Assembly: GCA_030686995.1 (NCBI GenBank)
Contig: CM060687.1
Coordinates: 165,696,770-165,760,769, forward strand
DNA: 64,000 bases
Source of the DNA: Artemisia argyi
Taxonomy: Eukaryota > Streptophyta > Magnoliopsida > Asterales > Asteraceae
Reading direction: 5' to 3'
In this document: in pieces, positions 44,488 through 56,635 of the stretch
Layout of the letters: the number at the start of each line of letters is the position of its first letter
Position numbering within the stretch: the stretch's first letter is position 1
The notes under the pieces: generated by a model
What the model saw: the letters and a program-made list of their open reading frames with translations, nothing else
The model's database searches: none
Told to the model about the DNA's origin: nothing
Position numbers and translations under genes: made by a program

Positions 44488-45899
44488 TGATGAGGCGAAA
44501 AATGAACCACTTTTAGGGGGTCATTTAAGCCCAGAATTGAATTTATTTGATCAAATATTACCCTAAATCGTTCCTTTTGTGATTTTAGGTACTTTGGGAG
44601 TGAAATCTGGAAAATGAAGCAATTCGGACGTTTTTGGAGCATAAAAGTGAAGAAAACGCCAAAGACTTAATTTTCCAAGCTCGGAACAGTGTGTGACGGC
44701 GTCAAGAGTACCATCCTGACGGCGTCAAGAGTAAATTTTATGACGGCCCAGTACAGAAATGAAGGCGTCACAAGGAAGAGCGTCAAGAGTTAAATACGTG
44801 ACGGCCTGGAAAAGTTTAATACAAGACGGCGTCAGATGTAGATCAAGGCAGTCCGAGAATTCTTTTGGCGGCTAGATGACGGCGTCACAAGGTTGTTCTT
44901 GACGCCGTCAGCCTCAATTATCTATATATAGTTTTCTAATTTTCATTCATTAAGAGGAACAAGTTTGGAGAAACCCTAAGGCCGAACCATATACGAATTT
45001 TACAGGTTTTTCAAGGGTTTTCAGCCCTTGAACCCTTACATGTGTAATTGAGATAAGTGTTCTTCTAATTCAATCAATATGTCTATGTGTTGGTTGTCTA
45101 TATCTTGTGCTTGTCTTAATTCCACCATGCTAGGCTAGATTTATCTTGTGTTTGCTTAGATCTAATGAAACCTAGATGTTGATTATGTGTTGATTACTTG
45201 TTTATGGTTGTATTGGATGAATGATTTCAATGTTAGGCTTAAGAAAACTGGCAGATCTCCAAATGGTAACATGCTTGAACGTCTTAGGAAACATGAACCG
45301 ATGTGTACTAGGTTTTATTGGTTGTATTTAATGCATGAGTAAATTCTAATGATCCCATGTTAGGAGCTTCTTAGCCGGCTCGACATAGGAGTGAAGTAGG
45401 CACTCATAGGATTGGGGAGTTAAGTACGCCACCCCATGAATGGTATTAAGGAATACAATCCGTCATCCACGCAACTATAACAAGTAATTAACGTATAAAA
45501 GATATTTAGGGAGTAGTGAAATCTAAGTAAACACAATTTCTCCACTTATTGCTCACATCCTTAGTTTAATTTAGTTTTATTTTCATTTCTAGTATTTTAT
45601 TTTGATTGCATCTTTAGTATTGGGTTAGTTGACTAGCAACTAATTCCGCCCAAATCCTTCAAACCCGATATTTTTACTTGCTTTCTAAAAAATATAAAAA
45701 TACAAAAAGAATCATCCCTCATCTCTAGAACTAGTATTTAGGTTTTCTAATCCTAGCGACACTATTCCTAGCTGAACGATCAATCCCCCGGTACTTGTCA
45801 CTATACTATACTACAACGATCAGGTACACTGCCTGGTGGGGGTTGTAAGCTTTTCGAGATCCCTCGAGAGGTAAAGCCTGGTGAAATCCCTACGCATCA
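44488..45899 (+). repeat. LTR 3 of tandem array (1,412 bp)
   Basis: Same ends as the others. Ends directly before ACAAC, after which the reverse transcriptase gene fragment resumes. Confidence 0.93.
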
Positions 45900-45904
45900 A
45901 CAAC

Positions 45905-46155
45905 ACCCGAAGAAGAAGGAACTCTGACAGCGGCAGTATAATGGCCAGCACAAATTTTACTCTTACATTGCTTGATATTGCGCTCACTCACGTCAAAGTG
46001 TTCCTCATTAATATCAGCCAACGCAGGGGATGTTCAGCTAAAACCTCTCTAACAAGTTGCAGACTACTGCCGGGCGTACCCCAAGATCGAATGACGTTAG
46101 CAATGTACTCTTCTTGGCGTTGGCGTTTAATAGCAGACCTGCACTCCATGTTACT
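45905..46155 (-). pseudogene. N-terminal fragment of the same reverse transcriptase element
   Basis: On the minus strand QRQEEYIANVIRSWGTPGSS and LQLVREVLAE are followed by a frameshift near 46020, then HFDVSERNIKQCKSKICAGH and VRVPSSSGV. The last codons connect directly to APYND at 34598 once the array is removed. It is cut at 46156 by the Athila 5' LTR. Confidence 0.8.
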
Positions 46156-49100
46156 TGATGAGTGTGTAAATACACATCATTTTTACCTAATCTAAGCTGC
46201 CAAAACATCCAAAAACACTCAAATATGCATCATAATACTGAAATTATCCCAGAAGTGTGTTTTATATGTTTCAGATGCAAAATAATAAAAAACAGATGAA
46301 ATATGAACAAAGTTTGCATAATTGGCAAGTTCAGTCCCTCAACTTTCAAAAGTTGTCAAAACTAGTCCATAGTTTTTCTAAAAACATGAAAAAGTCACCA
46401 AAGGTCTTTTTGAATCACAAATAAACATAATTAGTCCTTTGGTTCAAAGTTTCACAAAATTACAAATTTAGTCCCTCAACTTTGCAAAATTGACAAAAAT
46501 GGTCCCTGGGATATTAAAAGCTTTGAAAAAAATCAACTTTTGTCCTTGTACTACTCATCTTTGGCAGGAATGGTCCTTGGTTGGAAACTTTGGTGAATTT
46601 ACCTGTTTGGTCCCTGAAGTTTACAAGTTGGCAGATTTAGTCCTTGGAGGTTCAAAAGTGGAAAATTCAACATATAATCCTTGGACTATGGAAACATGGC
46701 AGAATTTAACCTTGAAACAACTTTGGGGAAGTGGCAAAACAAGCACCTCAACTTTCAGATTATTGCAAAGTTGGTCCTCGTTATTAATATTAACCAAACC
46801 AGACCCTTAATATTAATCCAATCCAAATACAAACACAACCAGCCCACCCAATACTCCTTACAAGCCCAACTCCACACCAGCCCAACTCCCCCTTAATATT
46901 ATTACGGGTCAAAGTTTGACCCTGTGGTCAAAACCATCAATTCCCCCCAAACCACTGTTTATCTCCTCCACCTCCACCTCTCCAAATACCACCCTGGTAT
47001 TCATCCCCCTCCACTCCCACTTGCAACTATCATCATCACCACCCCACTCCCCCTGCACCTAACATCACCTCCCCAATTAATGCCTCTCCTCCCCACACAC
47101 GCAACACAGATAAAATGCCAAAACAGCATTTCCCACCAAAAACCAATCTAATGGTTGAGATCAAATGAAGCCAATCCAATGGCTAGAGATTGCTGGGAAA
47201 TGATCAGAGAGGGTTCAGAAACCCTAATTAAAGCCTATAAAAGGAAGAGAAGCACAATGGAGCAAGTAGTAGTCATTTAGTATAAAATTAGTCTCGTTTA
47301 GTTTGTAACTTTAATTCTCAGTCAAATTTCAAGTTTATAAGCATTGTACTAGTGTTATTAAGTGTAATCTCAACTTTTCCATTAATCAATTTCAAGTTTT
47401 AAGCTCAATCTCAGTTTATGCAATTTCTCTTTTATTTCAAAATTTTTATTAAGTTTATTTACTGTTCCTGTGTAATGATATGGACTCTTAAGCTCACATA
47501 AGCTCCCATATAACTTATAAAAGCCATTAGTAACACTTAAGAACAGTTTAGTTATAAAAAATCAAAAATACAAAAATAGTCAACGAAAGTCAACATTCAG
47601 GTTTCATGGTGATTCAAGCTGGAGCAGGGTAAATATTGGATTGCCCTGGGTTAGTGGTCTTGTGAAAGGCCTATAGGTTGGTCCTTGGTCATTGGTTCTT
47701 GGTTAAACAGCTTGGAGGTGCAAAATTGTAAGAAATTTCACTTAAAATTGAGTTTCTTACCATTAGTGCTTATTTGTGCTTGATTATTGATTTTTCTGTT
47801 TTAATATAGCTTATTAAATAGTTTGTAGTTCATAGATTAAGTTGTTGTATTAGTTTACTCAGATTTCTTTAAATTCTCATTATATAAGTAGTGTTTGGAT
47901 TGTACTATTTCTTTGTGATCAGGCTTGTTCTTGTTGTTGTTTCTTGCTCATACATGTTCCTTAGTGTCACATTAACTTAGAACATCACTTAAATACAAGC
48001 CTTATTCATAAAAAAGTCAAAATCACTTAGTAACAGGCCAAATTTACCCTCTGTGTTGGTTAAAGAGTGGCATATGCCCCATTTCCATTCACAAGTGAGT
48101 GGTTTAGCTTAATTTGGTCTTAACATAGCTTATTAAACCATTTTCAGTCATAAAATTCAGGTCTAAGTTCATAAAAGTCAACCTAGGTTCATAATTTCAA
48201 AAAGTCAAATTGCAAGGTACTATCAGAAAACCAAAAATTGAGGGATTTATTGTGATTTTTGTGTTAAGATTTGGACCCTAAGCCTTTCACAAGTTATTGT
48301 CTGTCACCTAAGCTACAAGTTCCCACCACCAGCTTATTTTTGTGAATTTTTGTGTAGCTTATACAACAGCTTATTTAGACCTGCAGGGCAAGGTACTGCC
48401 CTGCACCAGGGTACTTGTGTTATTGGTCAAACTTTCAAACCCCCTCCAGGGTGTAAACCAAAACCTTAGATCTTGATTTTTAGCTTTTTGAAAAGTTCAT
48501 CAGTAGTGCTTTTAGGATTAATCATAAAATGGGATCTCAGTTCACTGTAGCATAGCTTATTTTGGTATTCAAGTTTGCGTATTTCATAAACATATACTGA
48601 GTCATCAGTATAATTGACCCATATTCCCAAGACCATAGCTGAGTCATTAATGGGCCCCACCCTTAGCTTATTGGCTTTTTGGAAAGCCAAGCAACCCATC
48701 TTGACATTTCAGGGCTTATTTCACCATTTTAAGCTTAGTTGATAGGGCTGCAAGTAGCTTATAGGTTGTCCTATTCCCTGAGTGCACTGAGTGACTCAGG
48801 TTTTTCACCCAAGTTCCATACCCCACCCAGTGCTAAAAAATAAGCATTAAGCCCAGCTTATTGGCTTATTTGAAAGGTGACCAGTCCACCTTCAAGGTTC
48901 AATCCTTACTTTGGACCCCCTTGACTTCTGTAGACCCCACAGAGGTTCAAAATCCCTTTGTTTGGCCTGTTTTGGCCTAGTGTCTTGCTAAGTGCTTATT
49001 TGGCTCATAACAGCTTTTCCTGAGTGCTTATTTGTTCCCAATTACTTATTTCAAGTGATAGCTTATTAATAGGAATTATCTTTTTAGCTTATTAATAAGC

Positions 49101-50166
49101 ACTTCATCAGTTTTATATTTTTCTTAGTTTTCTTTTACTTTAAAGTATTTTCAGTAATTTTCCTAGATTTTTCTCTTTTCATTTAATAATTATTAGAATT
49201 AAAATTAGTTTAATTAAATAATTAAGTAATATTAGTAATTAAATAGTTTTATTAATTTTTAGTTAACCACAATACTTTTTTAATATTTTTCCTAAGTTTT
49301 ATAAATAATTTAGCAATTTTATAAAATAGTCTTTTAATTTCTACTGTTCTTTCTAATTTTCTTAATTAATATAGTTAAATTAGATATTTATTAATAATTA
49401 AGTAATAATTAGTGAAATAGTCTAAATATAATTTTTAGAAACTTTTTATAATTTTTTAGGATTCCTGAGATGGTTAATTAGATTTATAAATTTTTCTTTA
49501 ATTTTCTAAATCATTTAAAGTATCATTTGTAATTTAAATTAGTTGAAATAGTTTAATTAATATAATTTGTATTTAATTAATAGAAAATCCACAAAAAGCA
49601 AAAAATTAGTTTTTAAATTTATTTTAAGTCATTTTATATTTTTAGGAAATAATTTGCAATTTTCTAGTTTAAATTTGTATTATTAAGTTTTTAAGTTAAT
49701 TAGTTTTAATTAAAAAGTTAAATAGTTTTAATTTAAATAATTAATATTAAATAATAAAATAATGAAAAAAAAATAATTTTCTTTTTAATTTCATTTTCTT
49801 TTATAATTAAGTTTGTAAAATTTTCAATTGCATCCCCTGTAGTTTTAAATTGTTTAAAAGTCACATTTTCTTCAGTTTGTATCCCATTCTGATTTCTGAT
49901 TTGTGCTTATATACATATCTGTTTACTGAGTTTGTTATATACTGGTTCCATAATAACATCAGTAGTGTAAAATCAAAGCCAATTATCTTTGGTTACTGTC
50001 CTTAGTGCCACTCATTCTCAAAAACTTTCAAAAGACAATTTCAATCTCGTTGGGACTTAACGACCCGGGGATTTCCCTGTACTATCCACGGAGCATTGAC
50101 TCTAGGCAATTTGACATTGTTGACCAAATCACTTGGTCAATTTAGTTGACCGTTTGGAGCCAATCA
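46156..50166 (+). repeat. Athila-type 5' LTR (4,011 bp)
   Basis: Starts TGATGAGTGTGTAAATAC and ends GGAGCCAATCA. Zones in order: a degenerate tandem array of GTCCCTcaacttt units (46325-46760), a C-rich stretch (46860-47110), a TATA box (47236-47242), many GCTTATT words (47770-49090), an A+T-rich block (49100-49830), and CGACCCGGGGATTTCCC near the end. The short ORFs in it are not genes. The TATA position leaves about 2.9 kb of R-U5. Confidence 0.9.
47236..47242 (+). promoter_or_regulatory. TATA box in Athila-type LTR
   Basis: TATAAAA within CCTATAAAAGGAAGAG, about 1,080 bp into the LTR; the same sequence occurs in the 3' LTR near 62335. Confidence 0.6.
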
Positions 50167-50171
50167 AAATT

Positions 50172-50188
50172 TGGCGCCGCTGCCGGGA
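50172..50188 (+). other. Primer-binding site of Athila-type element (tRNA-Asp type)
   Basis: TGGCGCCGCTGCCGGGA lies five bases after the LTR. It differs by one base from the site in the tandem array, so both probably use the same tRNA primer. Confidence 0.88.
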
Positions 50189-50796
50189 GGTTGTTGCGTA
50201 TTTCAAAACGTTTTAGGTTTAGTGGTTTTCAAAACCCCTCCTGTACAAATACCATCACTTTGTAAATTTTTGTGAAAATCAAAAATCAAAACTGAAAAAG
50301 TTCATCAACACTTTTCCTGAAGTGTTAAAAACACCAAAAGATCATAAACAACAAAACAAACTGTGAAGTCAAATTACTTCGTTTACTTTAAGATTACAAC
50401 CTACACAGGTGGAATACGGAAGTTCTGACATTAAATTGCGAACTGAAGAGAGATCCATTTATTCTCTCCCGCCACCCTGCGAGTAATTTTAAAGGAACGA
50501 TTTCGGTTAACGAATCAGTTCCAAAAATATTGTCCAAATTTTTTCACCCATACACGAAAAGCTAAAAACATTTTACTGTGAATATAATTACATAAAAGAT
50601 TACCACCGCAAACCAAGGCAGAACACCTACCAATTGGAGGTGTGAACATAATAAGTTCCCAAACATAAGATAAAAACTTGCCATTGTATCCCTGTGAGTG
50701 GTGTACTTTTTATAAAGAAGCCATTCACTAGTGATTATTGGTTTAAGTTCACTGTGGTTTTGCCTCGATTTTGTTTTGAAAAATTGTTTTTAGTGC
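50189..50796 (+). other. Leader between primer site and gag
   Basis: About 600 bp of untranslated leader; no ORF supported. RNA packaging signals would be expected here but cannot be recognised by eye. Confidence 0.6.
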
Positions 50797-51687
50797 ATGC
50801 GCACTCGTTCACAATCACGACGTAATCGTCATAGAAACGTAACCAAGTTACGTACTGTTGAAGAAGAACACACGATAAAAATGGACGACGAGCCCCCAAT
50901 CCCTCCCAAGGAGGATGTAGTTCCTGACACCCGAACAATGGAGGAACTATGTCAACCTACCGTGCACGGGATAGGTGGACCCATTGCACCACTTAAAATT
51001 GGAGCCATGGATTTTAGACTAAAACACAACATGATACAACAGGTCCAGAATTCGTGTCAGTTCCACGGTTTGCCAGGTGACGATGCTAACATGCATCTCG
51101 ATAAATATTTAACCGTCACCCAGAGCATGAAACAAAATGGCGTCACCGAAGACGACCTGCGTTTATACCTGTTCCTATATTCTCTCATTCATCATGCGAC
51201 TACTTGGTTCGATCGACTTCCTAAGAATTCGATCCATACCTTTGATGAGATGGTTACTAAGTTCTTGGCTAAATACTTTCCACCATCCATGGTTACAAAG
51301 CTGAGTAACGATATTAGTAACTTCAGACAGCTTCCCGAAGAGTCCTTATTTGAGGCATGGGAACGCTACAAACTTGCTATTGATCGGTGTCCCAATCATA
51401 ACATGCTTCTTGTCACCATTATTGATACCTTTTATAATGGTTTGACACTTCGTCATCATGACACCATCAATGCTGCTGGGGGCACCTTTTTGAAAAGGAC
51501 CCCTAAAGAATGTTATGACTTAATTGAAAACATGACTGCCCATCACAATTTTTGGGACTCCTCTGCAAAGAGGAATGACTCATGTAAGTCAGTCACTCCA
51601 GCAAACAATGAAATAGCTGCTCTTACCAAAAAGTTTGATGATTTGTCTGCTGCGGTTCTCCGAATTCACCAGACAAATCACAATTAG
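50797..51687 (+). pseudogene. Athila-type gag, capsid part
   Basis: ATG 50797 (MRTRSQSRRNRHRN) gives a basic start, then the retrotransposon gag core at residues 75-210 (HNMIQQVQNSCQFHGLPGDD; WFDRLPKNSIHTFDEM; FFPPSMV-like YFPPSM; RQLPEESLFEAWERYKLAI; IDTFYNGL). TAG at 51685-51687 interrupts it; the same frame continues through the zinc knuckle. Gag forms the particle shell. Confidence 0.9.
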
Positions 51688-52419
51688 CAGATCAAAACTA
51701 TCAGTTGTGAAACATGTGGTGGTCCACACCCGTACCATGAGTGCCCAGCCTCCGGTGGCTTCACTCAAGAGAACGTATTCGTAGCCCAAGGTTCCTACAA
51801 TACGGGAGGTAATTCTTACCAACCACAAGGGGACCGAAATCTGTTGAGTTATCGTTCCAATAACTACATTGGACCACCGGGATTTAATCAGTCCCAAAAC
51901 CAAAATGGTCAAAACAGAAACCAGAACTTTAACCAGAATCAGAACCAGAACCGAATGAACCAAGGTTTTAACAACCAAGGGAATTTCAACTCTGGTCAAC
52001 ACCAGGTTCAACAAAATCAAAACCAAGGGAATTATAACCGAAATCAAGGTCAGAACAATTACCATCAGGGTAATTTTCAACAACAAAACCACTTCCAGGG
52101 TAATAACAACCAGCAACACGGGAATTTCCAGAACAATCGGGCTCAAAATTTTCCTAATCAAAATCAAGCCATTGTTTCGACTGGACCATCATCTGATGAG
52201 TTATTGAAACAGTTAATGAAATCCCAAGATGAATTGAACAAAGTGCTGGTTAGTCAGATCTCTGAATTGAAGAAGTCTTTAAATGATCGACCCTCGGGCT
52301 CAGGTACTTTACCTAGCAACACGATCGCTAATCCGAGGGGCGATGTAAAGGCGATCACCACAAGAATTGGAGTTTCTTATAAAGGACCCATAGCTCAGTC
52401 TACCACTTCTCCTGTCTAG
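51688..52419 (+). pseudogene. Athila-type gag C-terminus with zinc knuckle and Asn/Gln-rich tail
   Basis: Same frame as gag after its TAG. CETCGGPHPYHEC is a CX2CX3HX4C knuckle, one residue shorter than the standard retroviral form, as is usual in this family. It is followed by about 110 residues dominated by Asn and Gln (NQSQNQNGQNRNQNFNQNQN). TAG at 52417-52419 interrupts it again. Confidence 0.85.
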
Positions 52420-53529
52420 GTAGAGGAATGTGACACTGAGGATACTACAGATACGGTACTTCCTAATAATAACGAAGGTATCAATGACATCCCTCCTCCA
52501 GTTGTCCCGGTCCCGACTCCCCCTAAAAGAGTCGTGTTTGAAACTCCCAAAGGTCCTGTTGAAAACCCAAAAGCCAACCCAAAACCATCGATTCCATATC
52601 CCTCACGATTGCAAGACCAGAAGCTCCGTGAAAAAGCTAATCATCAGATGGAAAATTTTTTCCAAATTTTCCAAGAGCTACACTTTGATATTAGTTTTGC
52701 GGATGCTCTTCTTTTAATGCCCAAATTTGCATTGACAATCAAAAACCTATTGAGCAATAAAGAGAAACTGTTTGAGATGACACAAACTCCACTCAATGAA
52801 AATTGCTCTGCAGTTCTGTTGAAACAGCTTCCCGAGAAGCTAGGAGACCCCTGGAAATTTCTAATACCATGTATTTTCCCAGGGATGGTTGAGTGCTCTG
52901 CCTTGGTCGATCTTAGTGCAAGCATCAATTTAATGCCCTACTCAGTTTGGAAAAAGCTCTTTCTTCAGGAACTTAGTCCCACATGCATGACTCTCGAGCT
53001 TGCAGACCGTTCAATTTCACGTCCCCTCGGTATTGCCGAGGCCGTATTTGTAAAAGTGGGAAAGTTCCATTTTTCGGCAGACTTTTTCGTAGTTGATTTC
53101 GATGCGGATCCAAGAGTTCCTCTCATTCTTGGGAGGGGATTCTTAAGGACGGGTCGTGCATTGATCGACCTTTTCGATGAGGAAATCACGTTACAAGTTG
53201 GCACTGAAGCGATAACATTCAATCTTGATCAAACCTCGAGATACTCCTCGAATTATGATGCTGAATCGGTCAACCGAATTGATGTCATTGACATTGCATC
53301 CGAGGAGTATGCTCAGAAAATCCTTGGATTCGCTGATAGTTCTCCGAGTGGAAATACCATTCCCTCTTCTCACCCCATAATCGCTAATTCTTCTCCTTCC
53401 CTCACTCCGTTTGAGGGAAGTGATTTCGTCCTTGAGGAAATAGAGGCCTTTCTCAAAAGTGAATCGGTACCCGAAATAACCAAGAGATTGACCTGGAGGG
53501 GGATATCTTTCTCCTTGAGAAATTATTAA
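52420..53529 (+). pseudogene. Athila-type protease region
   Basis: Same frame after the second TAG. The retropepsin site reads ALVDLSASINLMPYSVW; the catalytic Asp is present but the Gly usual in DLGAS is Ser. The downstream strand VPLILGRGFLRTGRALIDL is intact. After codons for EITKRLTWRG the frame is lost (stop at 53527-53529) and RT follows in another frame. Confidence 0.87.
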
Positions 53530-54679
53530 ACATAGATCCCTCTCCTCTTCCTGTTCTACCTCAACAATTTCATAACGCGGAAATCAAATATGTTGAGAAA
53601 AATGATGATTTCCCCGAGGTCGAACTTAAGGACCTGCCTCCTCATCTAGAATATGCATTCTTGGAAGGTAACGATATGTTACCAGTCATTATTGTGAAAG
53701 ATTTAAAGGATGAGGAGAAAACTGCACTGCTTAAAGTTTTAAAGTTCACAAACAAGCAATTGCTTGGAAGCTCTCAGACATAAAGGGTATTAACCCGGAT
53801 TTTTGTACACACAAAATCCTAATGGAGGATGACTTTAAGCCTGCCGTCCAGCATCAAAGACGGGTAAATCCAAAAATCCACGAAGTTATCAAGCGAGAAG
53901 TTCTAAAATTTCTCGATGCTGGATTGATTTACCCAATATCAGACAGTCCTTGGGTTAGCCCCATACATGGTGTTCCAAAAAAGGGTGGCATTACGGTTGT
54001 TACAAATGAGGATAATGAGTTGATACCAACTCGGTTGGTTATGGGGTGGAAAGTATGTATCGATTACAGAAAACTTAACGAAGCCACCCGCAAGGACCAT
54101 TTTCCTCTGCCCTTTATGGATCAAATGCTCGAGAGACTAGCGTGGAATGAGTATTATTGCTTCCTCGACGGCTTCTCGGGTTACTTCCAGATTCCCATTG
54201 ATCCACAGGATCAAGAGAAGACTACCTTCACATGCCCTTACGGGAGATTTGCCTATCGTCGCATGCCTTTTGGGTTATGCAACGCTCCGGGCACTTTCCA
54301 TAGGTGCATGATGGCTATTTTCCACGACATGATCGGGAAAACCATGGAGGTATTCATGGATGACTTCTCAGTCATCGGGAATTCTTTCAACTCATGCCTC
54401 TCCTATTTAGAAAAGATGCTTCAACGTTGTGAAGACACGAATCTTTGTCTAAACTGGGAGAAGAGCTATTTTATGGTCAAGGAGGGCATTGTCCTTGGCC
54501 ATAAAATTTCAAAAAGTGGGATTGAGGTCGATAAAGCCAAAATTGATGTTATTGCTAAACCACCTCATCCCACCACTGTTAAAGGCATAAGGAGTTTCCT
54601 CGGCCATGCCGGGTTCTATCGGAGATTCATTCAGGATTTCTACAAAATAGCCCGGCCCATGACTCATCTTCTTGAATAG
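53530..54679 (+). pseudogene. Athila-type reverse transcriptase
   Basis: Open mainly from 53822 to 54679 in a frame shifted from protease. Motifs: NPKIHEVIKREVLKFLDAGL, YPISDSPWVSPIHGVPKKGG, CIDYRKLNEATRKDHFPLPF, FLDGFSGYFQIPI, MPFGLCNAPGTFHRCM, the catalytic VFMDDFSVIG and SFLGHAGFYRRFIQDF. FMDD is the usual form in this family. TAG at 54677-54679 falls just before the RNase H tether. Confidence 0.93.
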
Positions 54680-55597
54680 GAAGGTCCTTTCATCTTTTCC
54701 CCCGAGTGCGTCGAAGCTTTTTCTACTCCAAAGAAAAGGCTCACCGAGGCATCAATCCTTGTTGCCCCCGACTGGGACTTACCCTTCGAACTTATGAGCG
54801 ATGCTAGCGACTTCGCTATTGGTGCAGTTCTGGGGCAACGCAAAACAAAACATTTTCAGCCAATACACTACGCAAGTAAGACCATGACTGAAGCTCAAAC
54901 GCACTATACCACCACAGAAAAAGAATTATTAGCTGTGGTATATGCCTTTGAGAAATTTAGGCCTTACTTAATCCTAACCAAATGCGTGGTGTATACGGAC
55001 CACTCGGCTTTGAAATACCTGTTCGCTATACATGACGCAAAGCCAAGACTGCTCCGTTGGGTCCTGCTCCTTCAGGAATTCGATATAATCATACGAGACA
55101 AAAAAGGAGTAGAGAACCTTGCAGCTGATCACTTATCCCGGTTAGAGAATCCTCATCAGGATATTCTCGAGAGGAAAGAGATTAATGAAACTTTTCCTCT
55201 GGAGACTCTCAATCTAATCTCTACCCGGGATGAAACCACTACCCCATGGTTTGCTAATTTTGCAAATTACCATGCGGGTAATTTCGTTGTGAAAGGGATG
55301 TCGTCCCAACATAAAAGAAAATTCTTTAAAGATGTAAAACATTACTTCTGGGACGACCCCTACTTGTTCAAAATATGTGTAGATCAAGTCATCCGTTGGT
55401 GTGTCCATGGCCAAGAAGCCACGGAAATTCTTAAAGCTTGTCATGATGGACCCACGGGGGAACATCATAACCCAAACTACACCGCCAAAAAGGTGTTTGA
55501 TTCGGGATTCTTTTGGCCCACAATCTACAAAGACACCCATGAACTTATCAAAACTGTGAGGCTTGCTAGCGTCACGGTAATATTTCCAAAAAAATGA
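54680..55597 (+). pseudogene. Athila-type RNase H and integrase zinc region
   Basis: Same frame as RT after the [23 protein letters not shown] and [33 protein letters not shown] mark RNase [11 protein letters not shown] ends it. The HHCC region of integrase follows ([20 protein letters not shown]), but the frame is lost near 55580 ([13 protein letters not shown], stop), so the CxxC half of the finger is destroyed. Confidence 0.9.
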
Positions 55598-56530
55598 GAT
55601 GCCACAAAATGCCATCCAAGTTTGTGAAATATTTGATATGTGGGGCATTGATTTTATGGGGTCGTTCCCGTCCTCACGAGGGAATAAATACATACTCGTG
55701 GCTGTCGACTATCTGTCAAAATGGGTTGAGGCAAAAGCCTTACCCACCAATGATGCCCGAGTAGTCGTTAAATTTTTGAAGTCTCTCTTTGCCAGATTTG
55801 GGACTCCTCGTGCCATTATCAGTGATCGTGGCACACACTTCTGCAATGAACAATTTGCAAGAGTGATGTTGAAATATGGTGTACTCACCGTCTTTCAACT
55901 GCATACCACCTACAAACAAGTGGGCAGGTGGAGGTCTCGAATCGGGGTATTAAGAGAATTCTGGAGAGGACGATAGGAGAAAACCGTGCCTCTTGGTCGG
56001 ATAAGCTGGATGATGCACTATGGGCTTTCTGCACTGCTTACAAAACACCCATCGGGTGTACTCCATATAAGCTAGTGTACGGGAAAGCATGTCATCTTCC
56101 GATCGAATTAGAACATAAGGCTTACTGGGCCTTAAAACATGCAAATTTCGACCTTCAGACAGCGGGTGATCACCGCAAGGTTAAACTAAACGAATTAAAC
56201 GAACTTCGTGATCAAGCTTACGAGAATTCTTTGATTTACAAGGAAAAAACCAAGAAGATACACGACTCCAAAATTAAAAACCGTGTATTCAACATCGGTG
56301 ACAAAGTCCTTCTCTTCAACTCACGATTGAAGATATTCTCAGGAAAGCTTAAAACTCGTTGGTATTGGCCATTCACTGTAACAAAAGTGTTTCCATACGG
56401 AACTGTTGAGTTATCTCAACCTGACGGCTCCAACTTCAAAGTGAATGGCCATCGGTTAAAGCACTACTTTGGAGGGGACATACCACCAATGGTTGTCCCA
56501 GATCTCCAAACTTTCCCCACGAACCAATGA
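55598..56530 (+). pseudogene. Athila-type integrase core and C-terminus
   Basis: Two frames: 55599-55976 with [17 protein letters not shown] (first Asp) and [13 protein letters not shown] (second Asp), then a frameshift near 55910, and 55928-56530 with [14 protein letters not shown] (the Glu) and [38 protein letters not shown], and a C-terminal [16 protein letters not shown] domain. No chromodomain is seen, as expected for Athila. Ends at TGA 56528-56530. Confidence 0.92.
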
Positions 56531-56635
56531 ATTCGGGGATCGAGTCAAGCTTGTGACTCGATAAACAAAAACAGTAGCATCTATAAGGGGTTTTTCACCC
56601 TAAATTTGGGGGAAGTTACCCCTGCTATGGTTCGC
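56531..56635 (+). other. Internal 3' region, left part
   Basis: Non-coding stretch after pol, ending in TTCGC, the left copy of the target duplication of the inverted solo LTR. It continues at 60500. Confidence 0.75.

Larger units (their letters stand above)
34604..45899 (+). mobile_element. Tandem gypsy-type non-autonomous array: LTR-internal-LTR-internal-LTR
   Basis: Three 1,412-bp LTRs (34604-36015, 39531-40942, 44488-45899) start TGATGAGGCG and end CCTACGCATCA. Both internal regions start with a tRNA-Asp-type primer site (TGGCGCCGTTGCCGGGGA). The ends of the array are flanked by GCAAC (34599-34603) and ACAAC (45900-45904), a 5-bp target duplication with one change. Each internal region codes only for one 298-aa protein; there is no gag, RT or integrase. 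The two units differ by a few percent by eye and by poly(A) length, so the doubling is recent. Mobilisation would need proteins from another element. Confidence 0.93.
32252..46155 (-). mobile_element. Non-LTR-type reverse transcriptase element with nuclease-like C-terminus and (TAA)n tail, interrupted
   Basis: The coding segments are 45905-46155 (N-terminal part) and 34598-32270 (rest), read on the minus strand. They are separated by the gypsy-type array 34604-45899. Codons join precisely: ...SSSGV on one side, then APYND on the other. The 3' side is only about 20 bp of UTR, then (TAA)n, as in non-LTR elements that end in simple repeats. The N-terminal end lies beyond the Athila insertion, outside the window. 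The class is uncertain: the RT resembles plant proteins I know only as reverse transcriptase domain proteins. Confidence 0.7.

Noticed and set aside
46490..47151. Small ORFs at 46490-47151 and their copies at 61780-62250
   Set aside because: They lie in the GTCCCT array and C-rich zone of the LTR; repeated only because the LTR is repeated.
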